Positions 47,784-58,565 are shown, counted from the first letter of the stretch. The stretch is 64,000 bases of DNA from Archivesica marissinica (GCA_014843695.1 CM026393.1:5062324-5126323); one strand, 5' to 3'. Notes: generated by a model from the letters alone, not told the origin. Translations and numbers: made by a program.

Positions 47784-48737
47784 AACATAACACAGAGCTC
47801 GAAACTAGAACTGATGGCTGGAAAACAAATATTTCTGAAGTTCAATGTCATTGCTGAAGCAGATGTGTATCTGAAAACGTACCTGGTTTTATTTCGATAA
47901 AATTCAGCAGATGTGCTTTGCAATTAACACATACGTTCAGTGTATGGAGATGAAAAAATGGGGGGGGGGAACCTGTACATAACATTACTTTGTTTCATTC
48001 CTCCTATTACTCGAAGAATAATCTTTGAACGGTAAAGTGATTTGATTTAAAGGCCTGCAGTTTGACCCCGTCCAATTGTAAAGATTTATACTTTACTACC
48101 TGTTCCATGTGATTAGTGGCTTGTATCAACAATGTAGCAGTACATTCAGTATAATTTGGCGTATGTAGGTATTTTCTAACGGTTAATATGCACGATCACT
48201 CTGTGAGCTGAGAATTAGTCAAAATGAGGCCCTGACAATTTAAGTAAACGTATATTATTGATTGTAAAGAAAATTGATAGTTATGAGTATTCAAACTACA
48301 TAATCCAGATCAGCCCAGGGACATAGATTACATGTTATGTAGGTGCCTCATCAGCCGTAGCGTAATCACTGAGACTGATAATGTTATCATGTATAATGTG
48401 CGCTATGTTGTGATCTGTGCAATCTAATTCAAAATTCAGTTCATGTGTTGACCTAATCAAAAAAAAATTGTATGCATGTATATAATATGTATGTATTTAT
48501 ATGAATAAACTATATGTGTTCGTTATATGGTAACCTTCATACTTCATTTAATTATATATCTACAGTATTATTCGCAAGTTTTCTGTTATATTTTAAATAT
48601 TTCTCTGTGTCAGTGTGTGTTTACCGATATTGATGCTACATAATAATCACAGTGAATGCTATGAGTACATGTATAATATTATAATTATAATCTCTTGAAC
48701 ATACGAGTATTACACATATTCTGCCGATTTCTACAAG
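47784..48737. other. unique stretch containing one arm of a perfect inverted repeat
   Basis: No repeat family or gene recognised apart from the 62-bp arm at 48047. A G10 run lies at about 47960. Confidence 0.4.
48047..48108 (-). repeat. 62-bp perfect inverted repeat, left arm
   Basis: Exact reverse complement of 48891-48952 (starts TTAAAGGCCTGCAGTTTGAC, ends TACCTGTTCCAT). Confidence 0.97.
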
Positions 48738-49034
48738 ATGCCATTGAGTAAAATAACAATGTATGTAACTGATGAGCAGAGAAAAGAATTGCTGACTTTC
48801 TTGCAAAATAAGAACTGGGACGTAGAGATGGAAATAGAAGAAACAGCCACCGCCATGCCCGTTGCAGAGGCTGCTTACGTACCTCCCCCTATGGAACAGG
48901 TAGTAAAGTATAAATCTTTACAATTGGACGGGGTCAAACTGCAGGCCTTTAAGCCATTGCACGATAGCGGCAGATTCAACCACTTTTGCAAACAGCATAA
49001 AACCAGACCAGACGGCACAGAACGTGCGGTGTGA
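48738..49034 (+). CDS. 98-codon hypothetical frame, possible exon
   Basis: ATG start directly after CTACAAG, which could be a splice acceptor. Sequence starts MPLSKITMYVTDEQRKELLT and includes a proline patch AAYVPPPMEQV; no domain recognised, no membrane segment. Residues 52-72 are encoded by the arm of a perfect inverted repeat. The last residues (HKTRPDGTERAV) come from a dispersed repeat also at 34190. It may be a real exon with transposon-derived end, or a chance frame. Confidence 0.3.
   Translation: MPLSKITMYVTDEQRKELLTFLQNKNWDVEMEIEETATAMPVAEAAYVPPPMEQVVKYKSLQLDGVKLQAFKPLHDSGRFNHFCKQHKTRPDGTERAV
48891..48952 (+). repeat. 62-bp perfect inverted repeat, right arm
   Basis: Starts ATGGAACAGGTAGTAAAGTA, ends GCAGGCCTTTAA; 782-bp spacer to the left arm. 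Confidence 0.97.
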
Positions 49035-49130
49035 TCAGTCTATACTGTTGCTATTCGGATAGTGGAGCTAAACAGTTGGCTGAATAGCAAACAACATATA
49101 TCCTGATCAGAGGCAGCGTTACTCCGCTTT
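48985..49130. repeat. repeat shared with 34190-34330
   Basis: CAGACGGCACAGAACGTGCG, GCTGAATAGCAAACAACATA and TCAGAGGCAGCGTTAC match the 34-kb copy. Confidence 0.55.
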
Positions 49131-49143
49131 CGATCTGTGGTCT

Positions 49144-49283
49144 GGAGGTTATAAAACTTTTCTCCAATCTCAAAACTCAGTCTCAAGCATCTGATTGGTT
49201 CAGCTGACAGCAACACTCAGAATCAACCAATCAGATCACTTGAGCTTGAGTTTGAGATCTGAGAAAAGTTTTATAATCTCGGA
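49144..49283 (-). mobile_element. M4 foldback MITE
   Basis: Arms GGAGGTTATAAAACTTTTCT and GAGAAAAGTTTTATAATCTC; the arms continue inward through ATCTGATTGGTT and AACCAATCAGAT, leaving a short loop. It is the reverse complement of the copy at 62456. Confidence 0.9.
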
Positions 49284-49475
49284 GCCACATTGCATATGTG
49301 GTTTTATTTACTCAGCGGACAAACGGTTTATTTTTATTTAGCCATATTTTATTGCACATGTAATACATTCTACAATACAATATTACATGCGAGCATGACT
49401 CAGATGTGAAATAAGTTAACAGATTATAAGGCACATATATACATTTGTGTAAAATAGCAAAAGGGTCGGGCCATA
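49284..49475. other. AT-rich spacer
   Basis: AGCCATATTTTATTGCACAT resembles sequence inside the M2 copy at about 55880; otherwise nothing. Confidence 0.4.
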
Positions 49476-49659
49476 TAGGTAATAGTGGAGCCGTTACGAT
49501 TGTGCCCTTAGGCAAGGCATTTAAATTCCACATTGCCTCTTCTCTCTCCCTCGTGGCGATGGATTCCATCAGGAATGAGGTCTCGAAAGTGATTTATATA
49601 AGTTGAAATAACTTGTTTCGCAATCGAGCTAAAATAAATTTGTATAAACTAGGTAATAG
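49476..49659 (+). mobile_element. SINE-A, 5'-truncated at insertion
   Basis: Starts TGGAGCCGTTACGATTGTGC and ends TTGTATAAAC. TAGGTAATAG at 49476-49485 and 49650-49659 flanks it, so the 5' truncation occurred during insertion, as expected of LINE-driven copying. Confidence 0.92.
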
Positions 49660-49996
49660 AACACCTGACTATACCTGACTATGTGTGTGTGGAATATATG
49701 AGATTGTGTCTGCCAGGGGAGGTAATAGAACACACAAGCAATTATTAACGTAACGTATCACGGAACACCTGACTATACCTGACTATGTGTGTGTGGACTA
49801 TATGAGACTGTGTCTGCCAGGGGAGGTAATAGAACACACAAGCAATTATTAACGTAACGTATCACGGAACACCTGACTATACCTGACTATGTGTGTGTGG
49901 AATATATGAGACTGTGTCTGCCAGGGGAGGTAATAGAACACACAAGCAATAATTAACGTAGCGTATCACGGAACACCTGACTATACCTGACTATGT
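49653..49996. repeat. 104-bp tandem repeat, 3.3 copies
   Basis: ACACCTGACTATACCTGACT recurs at 49661, 49765, 49869 and 49973. Each unit contains CTGCCAGGGGAGGTAATAGA, which is the inverted M3 5' end, so the unit overlaps an M3 end. Confidence 0.95.
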
Positions 49997-49997
49997 G

Positions 49998-50095
49998 TGT
50001 GTTTTACGTTTATTTATCGTCGCTATCGGTTGCCCATATGAGCGACGGTTCCTGAAGAGATTAGTCATTTTAGATTGTTGGAGGATTGACGCTAT
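49998..50095 (-). mobile_element. SINE-B 3' end only
   Basis: TTTACGTTTATTTATCGTCG, GGTTGCCCATATGAGCGACG, then TTAGTCATTTTAGATTG; head and central domain missing. Confidence 0.88.
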
Positions 50096-50181
50096 TTCTA
50101 TTGACATATGTTACATAAAGCAGACAATAGGGGTATTTGGAAGGCAACTAGCCTGGTGTGATATGCAGCAATAGTCAAATA

Positions 50182-50495
50182 CTGCGAGACATTGGTCAGT
50201 TACCCCCCCCCTACTTAAGGGGGATAGGCTTTTTAAATTGATTTCCTCCGTTTTCACCGTGACTTCCTTTGAATCACATTTCATACCTTATGTTTATTAC
50301 ATTATTAAATTTCGACAGATATACACTAACTTTATACGTTATTGTAAAAGCATATTATGAATTGATTGCATCATTTTGATAAAATCAAATTTATCATACC
50401 GCAGCATCTGGTTAGGATAAATGATTCCATCTATTCGAACCATTGTACAGTTCGGAATATACGAGACTTTATCTGCCAAGGGAGGTAATAGAACA
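50182..50495 (-). mobile_element. M3 MITE, reverse, diverged
   Basis: GAGACATTGGTCAGTTACCC (a C8 run replaces the usual GCCCCTG), TTTCCTCCGTTTTCACCGTG, and GACTTTATCTGCCAAGGGAG near its 5' end. After GGTAATAGAACAC it passes into the sequence also found in the 104-bp units. Confidence 0.75.
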
Positions 50496-50547
50496 CTCAA
50501 GCAATAATTAACGTAATGTATCACGGAACACCTGACTATACCGTTAC

Positions 50548-50650
50548 GTGTGTGTGTTTTACGTTTATTTATCGTCGCTACCGGTTGCCCATATGAGCGA
50601 CGCCTCCTGAAGAGATTAGTCATTTTAGATTTTTGGAGGGTAGTGCATCT
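50548..50650 (-). mobile_element. SINE-B 3' end only
   Basis: Same 3' segment as at 49998, to TTTTTGGAGGGTAGTGCAT. It sits between two M3 pieces. Confidence 0.88.
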
Positions 50651-50654
50651 GTAA

Positions 50655-50846
50655 ATTGTTTTTATAAATTAACTAACATGATTTGGATAAACTCACATGA
50701 ATCATAACGCAACATCCGGTTAGGGAACAACCGTAAAAATAAAGGATTCCAACTGATAGGACCGCTATACATTTAGGGATCAATATGACTTTATCTGCCA
50801 AGTGAGGTAATGGAAAAGCCAGTGATATCCCTCATTCTGATTGTTA
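50655..50846 (-). mobile_element. M3 MITE, reverse, partial
   Basis: AACATCCGGTTAGGGAACAA, GGATTCCAACTGATAGGACC and ACTTTATCTGCCAAGTGAGG belong to the M3 5' half; the 3' half is absent. Confidence 0.75.
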
Positions 50847-50870
50847 TTTACGGTTCAAGCAAATAGATGA

Positions 50871-51119
50871 TATTAACCCTTTCAACACCACAGACCTCTA
50901 AATTGGCTTACAAAAAAAGTGTAGATCCAGATGAGCCGGCTCGTGACGAGCCGTCTCATCAGGATCTGCACTTTTTTCAAGTAATATAACTATTTTTAGA
51001 AACAAAATTACCCATTTTGATAAATGAACTGATCCAAATGTAATTTTGTTATTAATTTATTGGTCTAAAAATATCATGGACCAGTCCATGTCAGTTACTT
51101 GGTGTTGAATGGGTTAATA
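50871..51119. mobile_element. M6 MITE with TA target duplication
   Basis: TA then TTAACCCTTTCAACACCA at the left, and TGGTGTTGAATGGGTTAA then TA at the right (TIR with one mismatch). A long near-perfect palindrome at 50919-50971 (GTAGATCCAGATGAGCCGGC pairing with its inverse) gives a strong internal hairpin. TA targets fit Tc1/mariner or related superfamilies. Confidence 0.85.
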
Positions 51120-51124
51120 GCTAA

Positions 51125-51632
51125 TCGTGACAGTGTGCTCGTAGTGCGTTCGCTTATGGTGTGAGAGGCCTGTAGTTCACACTTAGTTGTAGTCGTTACG
51201 ATTTTACCATTATGTAAGGTACTTAAATTCCACATTGCCTCTTCTCTCTATGTCTGTGGACGGGTAATCAAGGGATCGCAGGTTCGATCCCCTGTCTGAC
51301 CCTAGTCTTTCAGATCGGACTTTAAACCGATGTCTCGCGTCGGTGCTGCACATCGTGCACGTGAAAGAACCAGAGGAGAATATGGACTGGTTCTCTCTCT
51401 CTCTGTATCATTGCACTATCCTCCAAAATCTAAAATGACTAATCTCTTCAGGATGCGTCACTCACATGGGCAACCGGTAGCGACGATAAATAAACGTAAA
51501 ATATATATAACTCTCTATTTCTCTCTCATGCATGGCGATGAATTCCATCAGGAATAATATCGAGAGAGCATTTAACTAATGTTCTAACAACTTGTTTTGC
51601 AATCGATCTAACATAAATATGTATAAACTGAA
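51125..51632 (+). mobile_element. SINE-A split by a SINE-B
   Basis: 5' half 51125-51251 (CGTGACAGTGTGCTCGTAGT, TTAAATTCCACATTGCCTCT) and 3' half 51511-51632 (GATGAATTCCATCAGGAAT, GTTTTGCAATCGATCTAACA) are the two parts of one old copy. CTCTCTAT on both sides of the insert is the likely target duplication. Confidence 0.85.
51252..51510 (+). mobile_element. SINE-B nested in SINE-A
   Basis: Begins at GTAATCAAGGGATCGCAGGT, so the A box is missing; B box GGTTCGATCCC, body TCGCGTCGGTGCTGCACATC, tail GCGACGATAAATAAACGTAA. Confidence 0.9.
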
Positions 51633-51879
51633 TGCTATTAATAAATCGATGTCTTTGAGTATGCGCAATAACAACAAATTGCATATTGTGAGTTCAAACC
51701 ATATTTATGAAATGAATTTTGAAACTTTGTTTCTTAAGCGAGCCATTTTGCGAGATTTATAGGAAAATTCCAAAACGAGTTTCACAAAAATTAATATGGT
51801 ATGAAATCATCACGAGATTAAGATTATGTGTTTCCGGTGTGCAGTAAGTCTGGTAATCTTCTAGCTCATACCGTGGTAG

Positions 51880-53938
51880 CATACCCTCTAGAATATCCCA
51901 GGCTGCCTCGAGAAACCGGACTATAAGGGATCTTTAGAACAAGAATATCCCAGGCCGCCTCGAGAAACCGGACTACAGGGGATCTCTAGTACATGTATAA
52001 CCCAGGCCACCGAGAGAAACCGGACTACAGGGGATCTCTAGTACATGTATATCCCAGGCCACCGAGAGAAACCGGACTATAAGGGATCTCTAGTACATGC
52101 ATACCCCAGGCCGCCGAGAGAAACCGGACTACATAGGGATCTCTAGTAAATGGGTATCCCAGGCCGCCGAGAAAAAACCGGACTACTAGGGATATTTAGT
52201 ACATGTATATCCCAGGCCGCCTCGAGAAACCGGACTATAAGGGATCTCTAGTACATGTATATCCCAGGCCACCGAGAGAAACCGGACTACAGGGGATCTC
52301 TAGTACATGTATATCCCAGGCCACCGAGAGAAACCGGACTATAAGGGATCTCTAGTACATGCATACCCCAGGCCGCCGAGAGAAACCGGACTACATAGGG
52401 ATCTCTAGTAAATGGGTATCCCAGGCCGCCGAGAAAAAACCGGACTACTAGGGATATTTAGAACATGTATATCCCAGGCCGCCGCGAGAAACCGGACTAT
52501 AAGGGATCTCTAGTACATGTATATCCCAGGCCACCGAGAGAAACCGGACTACCATACATTTTTAGTATATCACAGGCCGCCGAGAGAAACCGGACTACCA
52601 TACATTTTTAGTATATCACAGGCCGCCGAGAGAAACCGGACTACCATGCATTTTTAGTATATCCCAGGCCGCCGTAAGGAACCGGACTACCATGTATCTC
52701 TAGTATATCCCAGGCCGCCGAGACGAACCGGACTACCATGTATCTCTAGTATATCCCAGGCCGCCGTGAGGAACCGGTCTACCATGTATCTCTAGTATAT
52801 CCCAGGCCGCCGTAAGGAACCGGACTACCATGTATCTCTAGTATATGCCAGGCCGCCGTGAGGAACCGGACTACCATGTATCTCTAGTATATGCCAGGCC
52901 GCCGTAAGGAACCGGACTACCATGTATCTCTAGTATATGCCAGGCCGCCGTAAGGAACCGGACTACCATGTATCTCTAGTATATGCCAGGCCGCCGTGAG
53001 GAACCGGACTACCATGTATCTCTAGTATATGCCAGGCCGCCGTGAGGAACCGGACTACCATGTATCTCTAGTATATGCCAGGCCGCCGTGAGGAACCGGT
53101 CTACCATGTATCTCTAGTATATCCCGGGCCGTCGAGAAGAACCGGACTACCATGTATATCTAGTATATCCGAGGCCGCCGTAAGGAACCGGACTACCATG
53201 TATCTCTAGTATATCCCAGGCCGCCTAGAAGAACCGGACTACCATGTATCTCTAGTATATCCCGGGCCGTCGAGAAGAACCGGACTACCATGTATCTCTA
53301 GTATATCCCAGGCCGCCTAGAGAATCGGACTACCATGTATCTCTAGTATATCCCAGGCCGCCGTGAGGAACCGGACTACCATGTATCTCTAGTATATCCC
53401 AGGCCGTCGAGAAGAACCGGTCTACCATGTATCTCTAGTATATCCTAGACCGCCGTGAGGAACCGGTCTACCATGTATCTCTAGTATATGCCAGGCCTCG
53501 GAGAAGAACCGGACTACTATGTATCTCTAGTATATCCCAGGCCGTCGAGAAGAACCGGACTACCATGTATCTCTAGTATATCCCAGGCCGCCTAGAGAAC
53601 CGGACTACCATGTATCTCTAGTATATGCCAGGCCGCGGAGAAGAACCGGACTACCATGTATCTCTAGTATATCCCAGGCCGTCGAGAAGAACCGGACTAC
53701 CATGTATCTCTAGTATATCCCAGGCCGTCGAGAAGAACCGGACTACCATGTATCTCTAGTATATCCCAGGCCGTCGAGAAGAACCGGACTACCATGTATT
53801 TCTAGTATATCCCAGGCCGTCGAGAAGAACCGGACTACCCTGTATCTCTAGTATAGCCCGGGCCGCCGTGAGGAACCGGTCTACCATGTATCTCTAGTAT
53901 ATCCTAGACCGCCGTAAGGAACCCCGACTAACAGGGAT
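51880..53938. repeat. 46/52-bp tandem satellite, about 42 copies
   Basis: Common core CCCAGGCCGCCG...GAACCGGACTA. Units are about 52 bp up to about 52550 (GGGATCTCTAGTACATG linker) and about 46 bp afterwards (CCATGTATCTCTAG linker). A five-unit block of about 262 bp is duplicated (GTAAATGGGTATCCCAGG at 52146 and 52408). Confidence 0.96.
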
Positions 53939-54297
53939 CGTCCGCTGTTCTAGCACGACAGGACATCTGTACACATATTACAAAGTCCAACAGAAGCTAC
54001 ATAATTATATAAACATTACTTACTAACACAATTTAATGCCGCCGCAGGCCCATAACCAGGAGGTGGTAGGTTCGAATTTGATCATAACAATTTAGTGGCC
54101 AACCTGCAAATATGATATTCTGTATCATGAATTCGATGGTATTATTAACCATGTGCATATGTAATTGACAAACATTATTTATTTATTATATCTTACAACC
54201 GTACTATTTTTTTATTATATCTTACAACCGTAGCTTATCTCATCATAACATTATAACAGCTGATCAGTCTTTGCAATGCACACCACAAAACATATAT
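53939..54297. other. unique stretch with a tRNA-Met-like relic
   Basis: GCCCATAACCAGGAGGTGGT, AGGTTCGAAT at 54048-54077 resembles the anticodon arm to T arm of a tRNA-Met(CAT) or a SINE head derived from it; no 5' half, so not a tRNA gene. Confidence 0.35.
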
Positions 54298-54505
54298 TTA
54301 ATCAGTCGATGGTGTTTTACGTTTATTTATCATCGCTACCGGTTACACATATGAGCGACGCCACCTGAAGAGATTAGTCCGTTTATATTGTTGGAGGATA
54401 GTGCAATGAGAGTCTCCTCTGGTTCTTTTACGTGCACGGTGTAAAGCACCGACACGAGACCTCGGTTTAAAGTCCCATCTGAAAGACTGTTAATATTTAA
54501 TCAGT
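54298..54505 (-). mobile_element. SINE-B, head missing
   Basis: Reverse copy from GTTTTACGTTTATTTATCAT to AAGACTGTTAATA; ends before the B box. TTAATCAGTC on both sides. Confidence 0.9.
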
Positions 54506-54790
54506 CATGTTTGTGTTCTACGTTTATTTATCGTCGCTACCGGTTGCCCATATGAGCGACGCCTCCTGAAGATATTAGTAATTTTAGTTATTTGGAGGAT
54601 AGTGGAATGATACAGACAGAGACCCATTCCAGAGTCTCCTCCGGTTCTTTTACGTGCACGATGTACAGCAACGACACGATACCTCGGTTTAACGTCCCAT
54701 CTGAAAGACTGTTAATTTAATAGGGTCAGACGGGGGATTGAACCTGCGATCCAATCCAGCGTGTTACCACTGTTACCACTTATTCAGTCA
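54506..54790 (-). mobile_element. SINE-B, second copy in tandem
   Basis: Reverse copy with head; the anticodon-arm segment is partly deleted (GCGATCCAATCCAGCG). It is followed by TTATTCAGTC, similar to the TTAATCAGTC between and before the two copies. Confidence 0.9.
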
Positions 54791-54876
54791 GTGTAAGTGT
54801 CGTGTATTTAAATGTATGCATTCGTAGCTGAACACGTGTTGACATTTGGCACACGTGTAAATCAGCTGTAGACTCA

Positions 54877-54920
54877 TTAAAGCGACAGAATATTAGTGAA
54901 AAAAGAAAATTATGATTGTT
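54877..54920 (+). mobile_element. M2 5' end fragment
   Basis: TTAAAGCGACAGAATATTAG, TGAAAAAAGAAAA matches the start of the M2 copy at 55473; the rest is missing. Confidence 0.7.
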
Positions 54921-54946
54921 ATGTCAATACGTAGTAATACCCTATC

Positions 54947-55330
54947 AATGAGAGACATCTGTAATGTTGTATTACCTCCCTTGGCAAATAGCGTCTGATT
55001 TATTCCAATATGTGATTAGGTCCTTTTAGTTGGAATCCTTTGTTTTTACTGTTGTGCCCTAACCAGATGTTGCGGTATGATAAATGTGATTTTATCAAAA
55101 AAACGTGTTAATTAAGTGATAACATTGTTTTACACATAAGTACCCATTGCATATACTGTATGAGATCTGTTGAGATATAGTAATTTAATCATAATCAGAA
55201 GCGATAGAGGGATAACATTGCTAGCATGTTGTGCAAAAGAAACAACGATAATAACAGAGTGCAACACTTAATAGGACCTATCTATTTTAGGGAGTATTCA
55301 GGGGCAGTAACTGACATATGTCTCTCATTA
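54947..55330 (+). mobile_element. M3 MITE
   Basis: AATGAGAGACATCTGTAATG to AGGGGCAGTAACTGACATAT, GTCTCTCATTA. Full length. Confidence 0.9.
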
Positions 55331-55472
55331 ATACTGTTTCTTAAATGTAGTGTATTTGTTTATATATGTAAACATATGTAACATATATTGTGATTTCTTG
55401 GCCAAATTTCTATCATTGTAAATGGCCAAAGGCAATATAGTTGCTGATTATGCCAATACATTTGAAACTTGA
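55331..55472. other. AT-rich spacer
   Basis: Nothing recognised. Confidence 0.4.
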
Positions 55473-56069
55473 TTAAAGCGACAGAATATTGGTGAAAAAA
55501 GACAACTCCTCGGAATGTAATTTAATTTGCCACATAATCTGAATATTTAAACTAATAATCAAATATCTTATGCGACGTGTGTTTATAATACAAAATAATG
55601 TAAATTGGATCATAATGCTTGTGCATCATGAATAACACGATTTATGGTACATATTTACCATTTTATCTCACAGTTGTACCTACGTATATTTATTTTAGAT
55701 TAAACTGAATTAAATTATCTCTAAACAACATTGGCACGCATTTCACCTATTTGTGTAGACTCAAATAATAAACAAACATCAATTCACGATCGTGACTGAC
55801 TGTTATATGAACTGTAACTTTCACGTTTGATAGTTCATTGACTGCAAACTCGTTGTTTATTGATTTTTGTATTTAACCATATTTTATTGCAAATCAATAG
55901 TACATATTTTATGTCATACACGTAAATATACAATACATAGTATAAACATACAAATGGTTTGGGCCACAAGTTTATTGATTGAAAGTTAGTGTTCGAATTA
56001 TTTCGGAAGATTGTATTGATACGTAAGCAATGCAGTGCTCTTGCTATTTGCGATGTAATGTCGCTTTAA
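55473..56069 (+). mobile_element. M2 MITE with 3' end amplified
   Basis: TTAAAGCGACAGAATATTGG start; interior (CACGATTTATGGTACATA, TCTCACAGTTGTACC) shared with other M2 copies; an insertion of about 120 bp near 55860-55980; 3' end GCGATGTAATGTCGCTTTAA. Confidence 0.87.
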
Positions 56070-56212
56070 TATATTTACAATTTGATGTAATGTCGCTTTA
56101 ATGTATTTACAATTTGATGTAATGTCGCTTTAATGTATTTACAAGTTGATGTAATGTCGCTTTAATATATTTACAATTTGATGTAATGTCACTTTAATAT
56201 ATTTACAATGTA
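56051..56212. repeat. 32-bp tandem repeat, 5 copies, from the M2 end
   Basis: Unit GATGTAATGTCGCTTTAAT, ATATTTACAATTT: the M2 terminal 18 bp plus 14 bp of flank, repeated five times with small changes (last unit GTCACTTTAA). Confidence 0.97.
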
Positions 56213-57147
56213 TTCAGAACACGACGGTACACGTGGTATCCACATGCGCGCACTCATCTAGCACGTGGACATCAAACAACTAGTTCCAATAAAAGTGATA
56301 AATACACCAACATATGAGAGACAGTCTCGCATAATGGCATTGTTATGTTTATTCATATATATTTCATTATTAGTTGATTGGACTGAAGTAAGATTCGTGG
56401 CACGCTGACAACAATGTAGCGTACATGTTCGAGCTCTCTGGTTATACCGTGTCAAATAGTCTATCAACTAAAGACAAATTGTGCGTCTGATATAGCAGAC
56501 ATATGCCACATAAAAGATCGCACGTTCGTGGAAGAAGACACTAAATGTACACTGCAACACACAGAGATAACCCCATTGTTCATCGAATTATCATTTGCGT
56601 TCCTAACAAATATCAAACATATGTCGCATCTGGGCCTTGTTAACAATACTAGATATACTAAGTTTATATACCGGCATATACCGGTATACATTGGTATACA
56701 GGGTATAGTTTAGTTTATTTCAGTCTCATCAGCATAGATACAATACAAACATGTACATATATAAAAACTTAAAAACATAATGTACGCTGCCACCCATCAG
56801 CATATATACAATACAAACATGTACATATATATAACATACACACATAATACATGCTGCCACTCAAACATTGAGTTACAGGAGACTAGACATTACACAATCA
56901 TTTTTTAAATCATCTAAATTCTTATATTATATACATCTTAAAAAATAGATTCAAAGTATTACAACTCATGAAAGCTCTAATAACAGTAAGCATAGCTAAA
57001 AGGACTAATGATTTAATTTATTATATATTTAAGACCAAAGAACCATTTTGAAGAAATCTCACGTTTAGACTAAAACCATTTATTCAAAACATAATTAGCT
57101 CTAAACTGATGTTAGTGAGTACATGATACATGGCCAATGTATGCTGG
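56213..57147. other. unique stretch with a 68-bp direct duplication
   Basis: CATCAGCATAGATACAATAC at 56727 recurs at 56795 with the following ACAAACATGTACATATAT. TATACCGG/GGTATACA motifs near 56670. No gene recognised. Confidence 0.45.
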
Positions 57148-58565
57148 GTGACCAAGTGAGTACCAGGTGTTTAAGTGTTGAGTGGGTGACCAAGTGAGTA
57201 CCAGGTGTTTAAGTGTTGAGTGGGTGACTGAGTGATTACCAGATGTTTAAGTGTTGAGTGGGTGAGCAAGTGATTACCATGTGTTTAAGTGTTGAGTGGG
57301 TGACCAAGTAAGTACCAGGTGTTTAAGTGTTGAGTGGGTGACCAAGTAAGTACCAGGTGTTTAAGTGTTGAGTGGGTGACCAAGTAAGTACCAGGTGTTT
57401 AAGTGTTGAGTGGGTGACCAAGTGAGTACAAGGTGTTTAAGTGTTGAGTGGGTGACCAAGTGAGTACCAGGTGTTTAAGTGTTGAGTGGGTAACCAAGTG
57501 AGTACCAGGTGTTTATGTGTTGAGTGGGTGACCAAGTAAGTACCAGGTGTTTAAGTGTTGAGTGGGTGACCAAGTAAGTACCAGGTGTTTAAGTGTTGAG
57601 TGGGTGACCAAGTGAGTACCAGGTGTTTAAGTGTTGAGTGGGTGACCAAGTGAGTACCAGGTGTTTAAGTGTTGAGTGGGTTACCAAGTAAGTACCAGGT
57701 GTTTAAGTGTTGAGTGGGTGACCAAGTGATTACCAGGTGTTTAAGTGTTGAGTGGGTGACCAAGTGAGTACCAGGTGTTTAAGTGTTGAGTGGGTGACCA
57801 AGTGATTACCAGGAGTTTAAGTGTTGAGTGGGTGACCAAGTGAGTACCAGGTGTTTATGTGTTGAGTGGGTGACAACGTGAGTACCAGGTGTTTAAGTGT
57901 TGAGTGGGTGACCAAGTGAGTACCAGGTGTTTAAGTGTTGAGTGGGTGACAAAGTGAGTACCAGGTGTTTAAGTGTTGAGTGGGTGACCAAGTGAGTACC
58001 AGGTGTTTAAGTGTTGAGTGGGTGACCAAGTGAGTACCAGGTGTTTAAGTGTTGAGTGGGTGACCAAGTGAGTACCAGGTGTTTAAGTGTTGAGTGGGTG
58101 ACCAAGTGAGTACCAGGTGTTTAAGTGTTGAGTGGGTGACCAAGTGAGTACCAGGTGTTTAAGTGTTGAGTGGGTGACCAAGTGAGTACCAGGTGTTTAT
58201 GTGTTGAGTGGGTGACAACGTGAATACCAGGTGTTTAAGTGTTGAGTGGGTGACCAAGTGAGTACCAGGTGTTTAAGTGTTGAGTGGGTGACAAAGTGAG
58301 TACCAGGTGTTTAAGTGTTGAGTGGGTGACCAAGTGAGTACCAGGTGTTTAAGTGTTGAGTGGGTGACCAAGTGAGTACCAGGTGTTTAAGTGTTGAGTG
58401 GGTGACCAAGTGAGTAACAGGTGTTTAAGTGTTGAGTGGGTGACAAAGTGAGTACCAGGTGTTTAAGTGTTGAGTGGGTGACCAAGTGAGTACCAGGTGT
58501 TTATGTGTTGAGTGTGTGACCAAGTGAGTACCAGGTGTTTAAGTGTTGAGTGGGTGACCAGGTAA
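57148..58565. repeat. 38-bp tandem satellite, about 37 copies
   Basis: Unit CCAAGTGAGTACCAGGTGTT, TAAGTGTTGAGTGGGTGA. Variant units (GACAACGTGA, ACAAAGTGAG) recur in the same order near 57870 and 58210, showing block duplication. Confidence 0.97.

Noticed and set aside
54048..54077. tRNA-Met gene
   Set aside because: Only an anticodon-to-T-arm-like segment; the 5' half and acceptor stem are absent.
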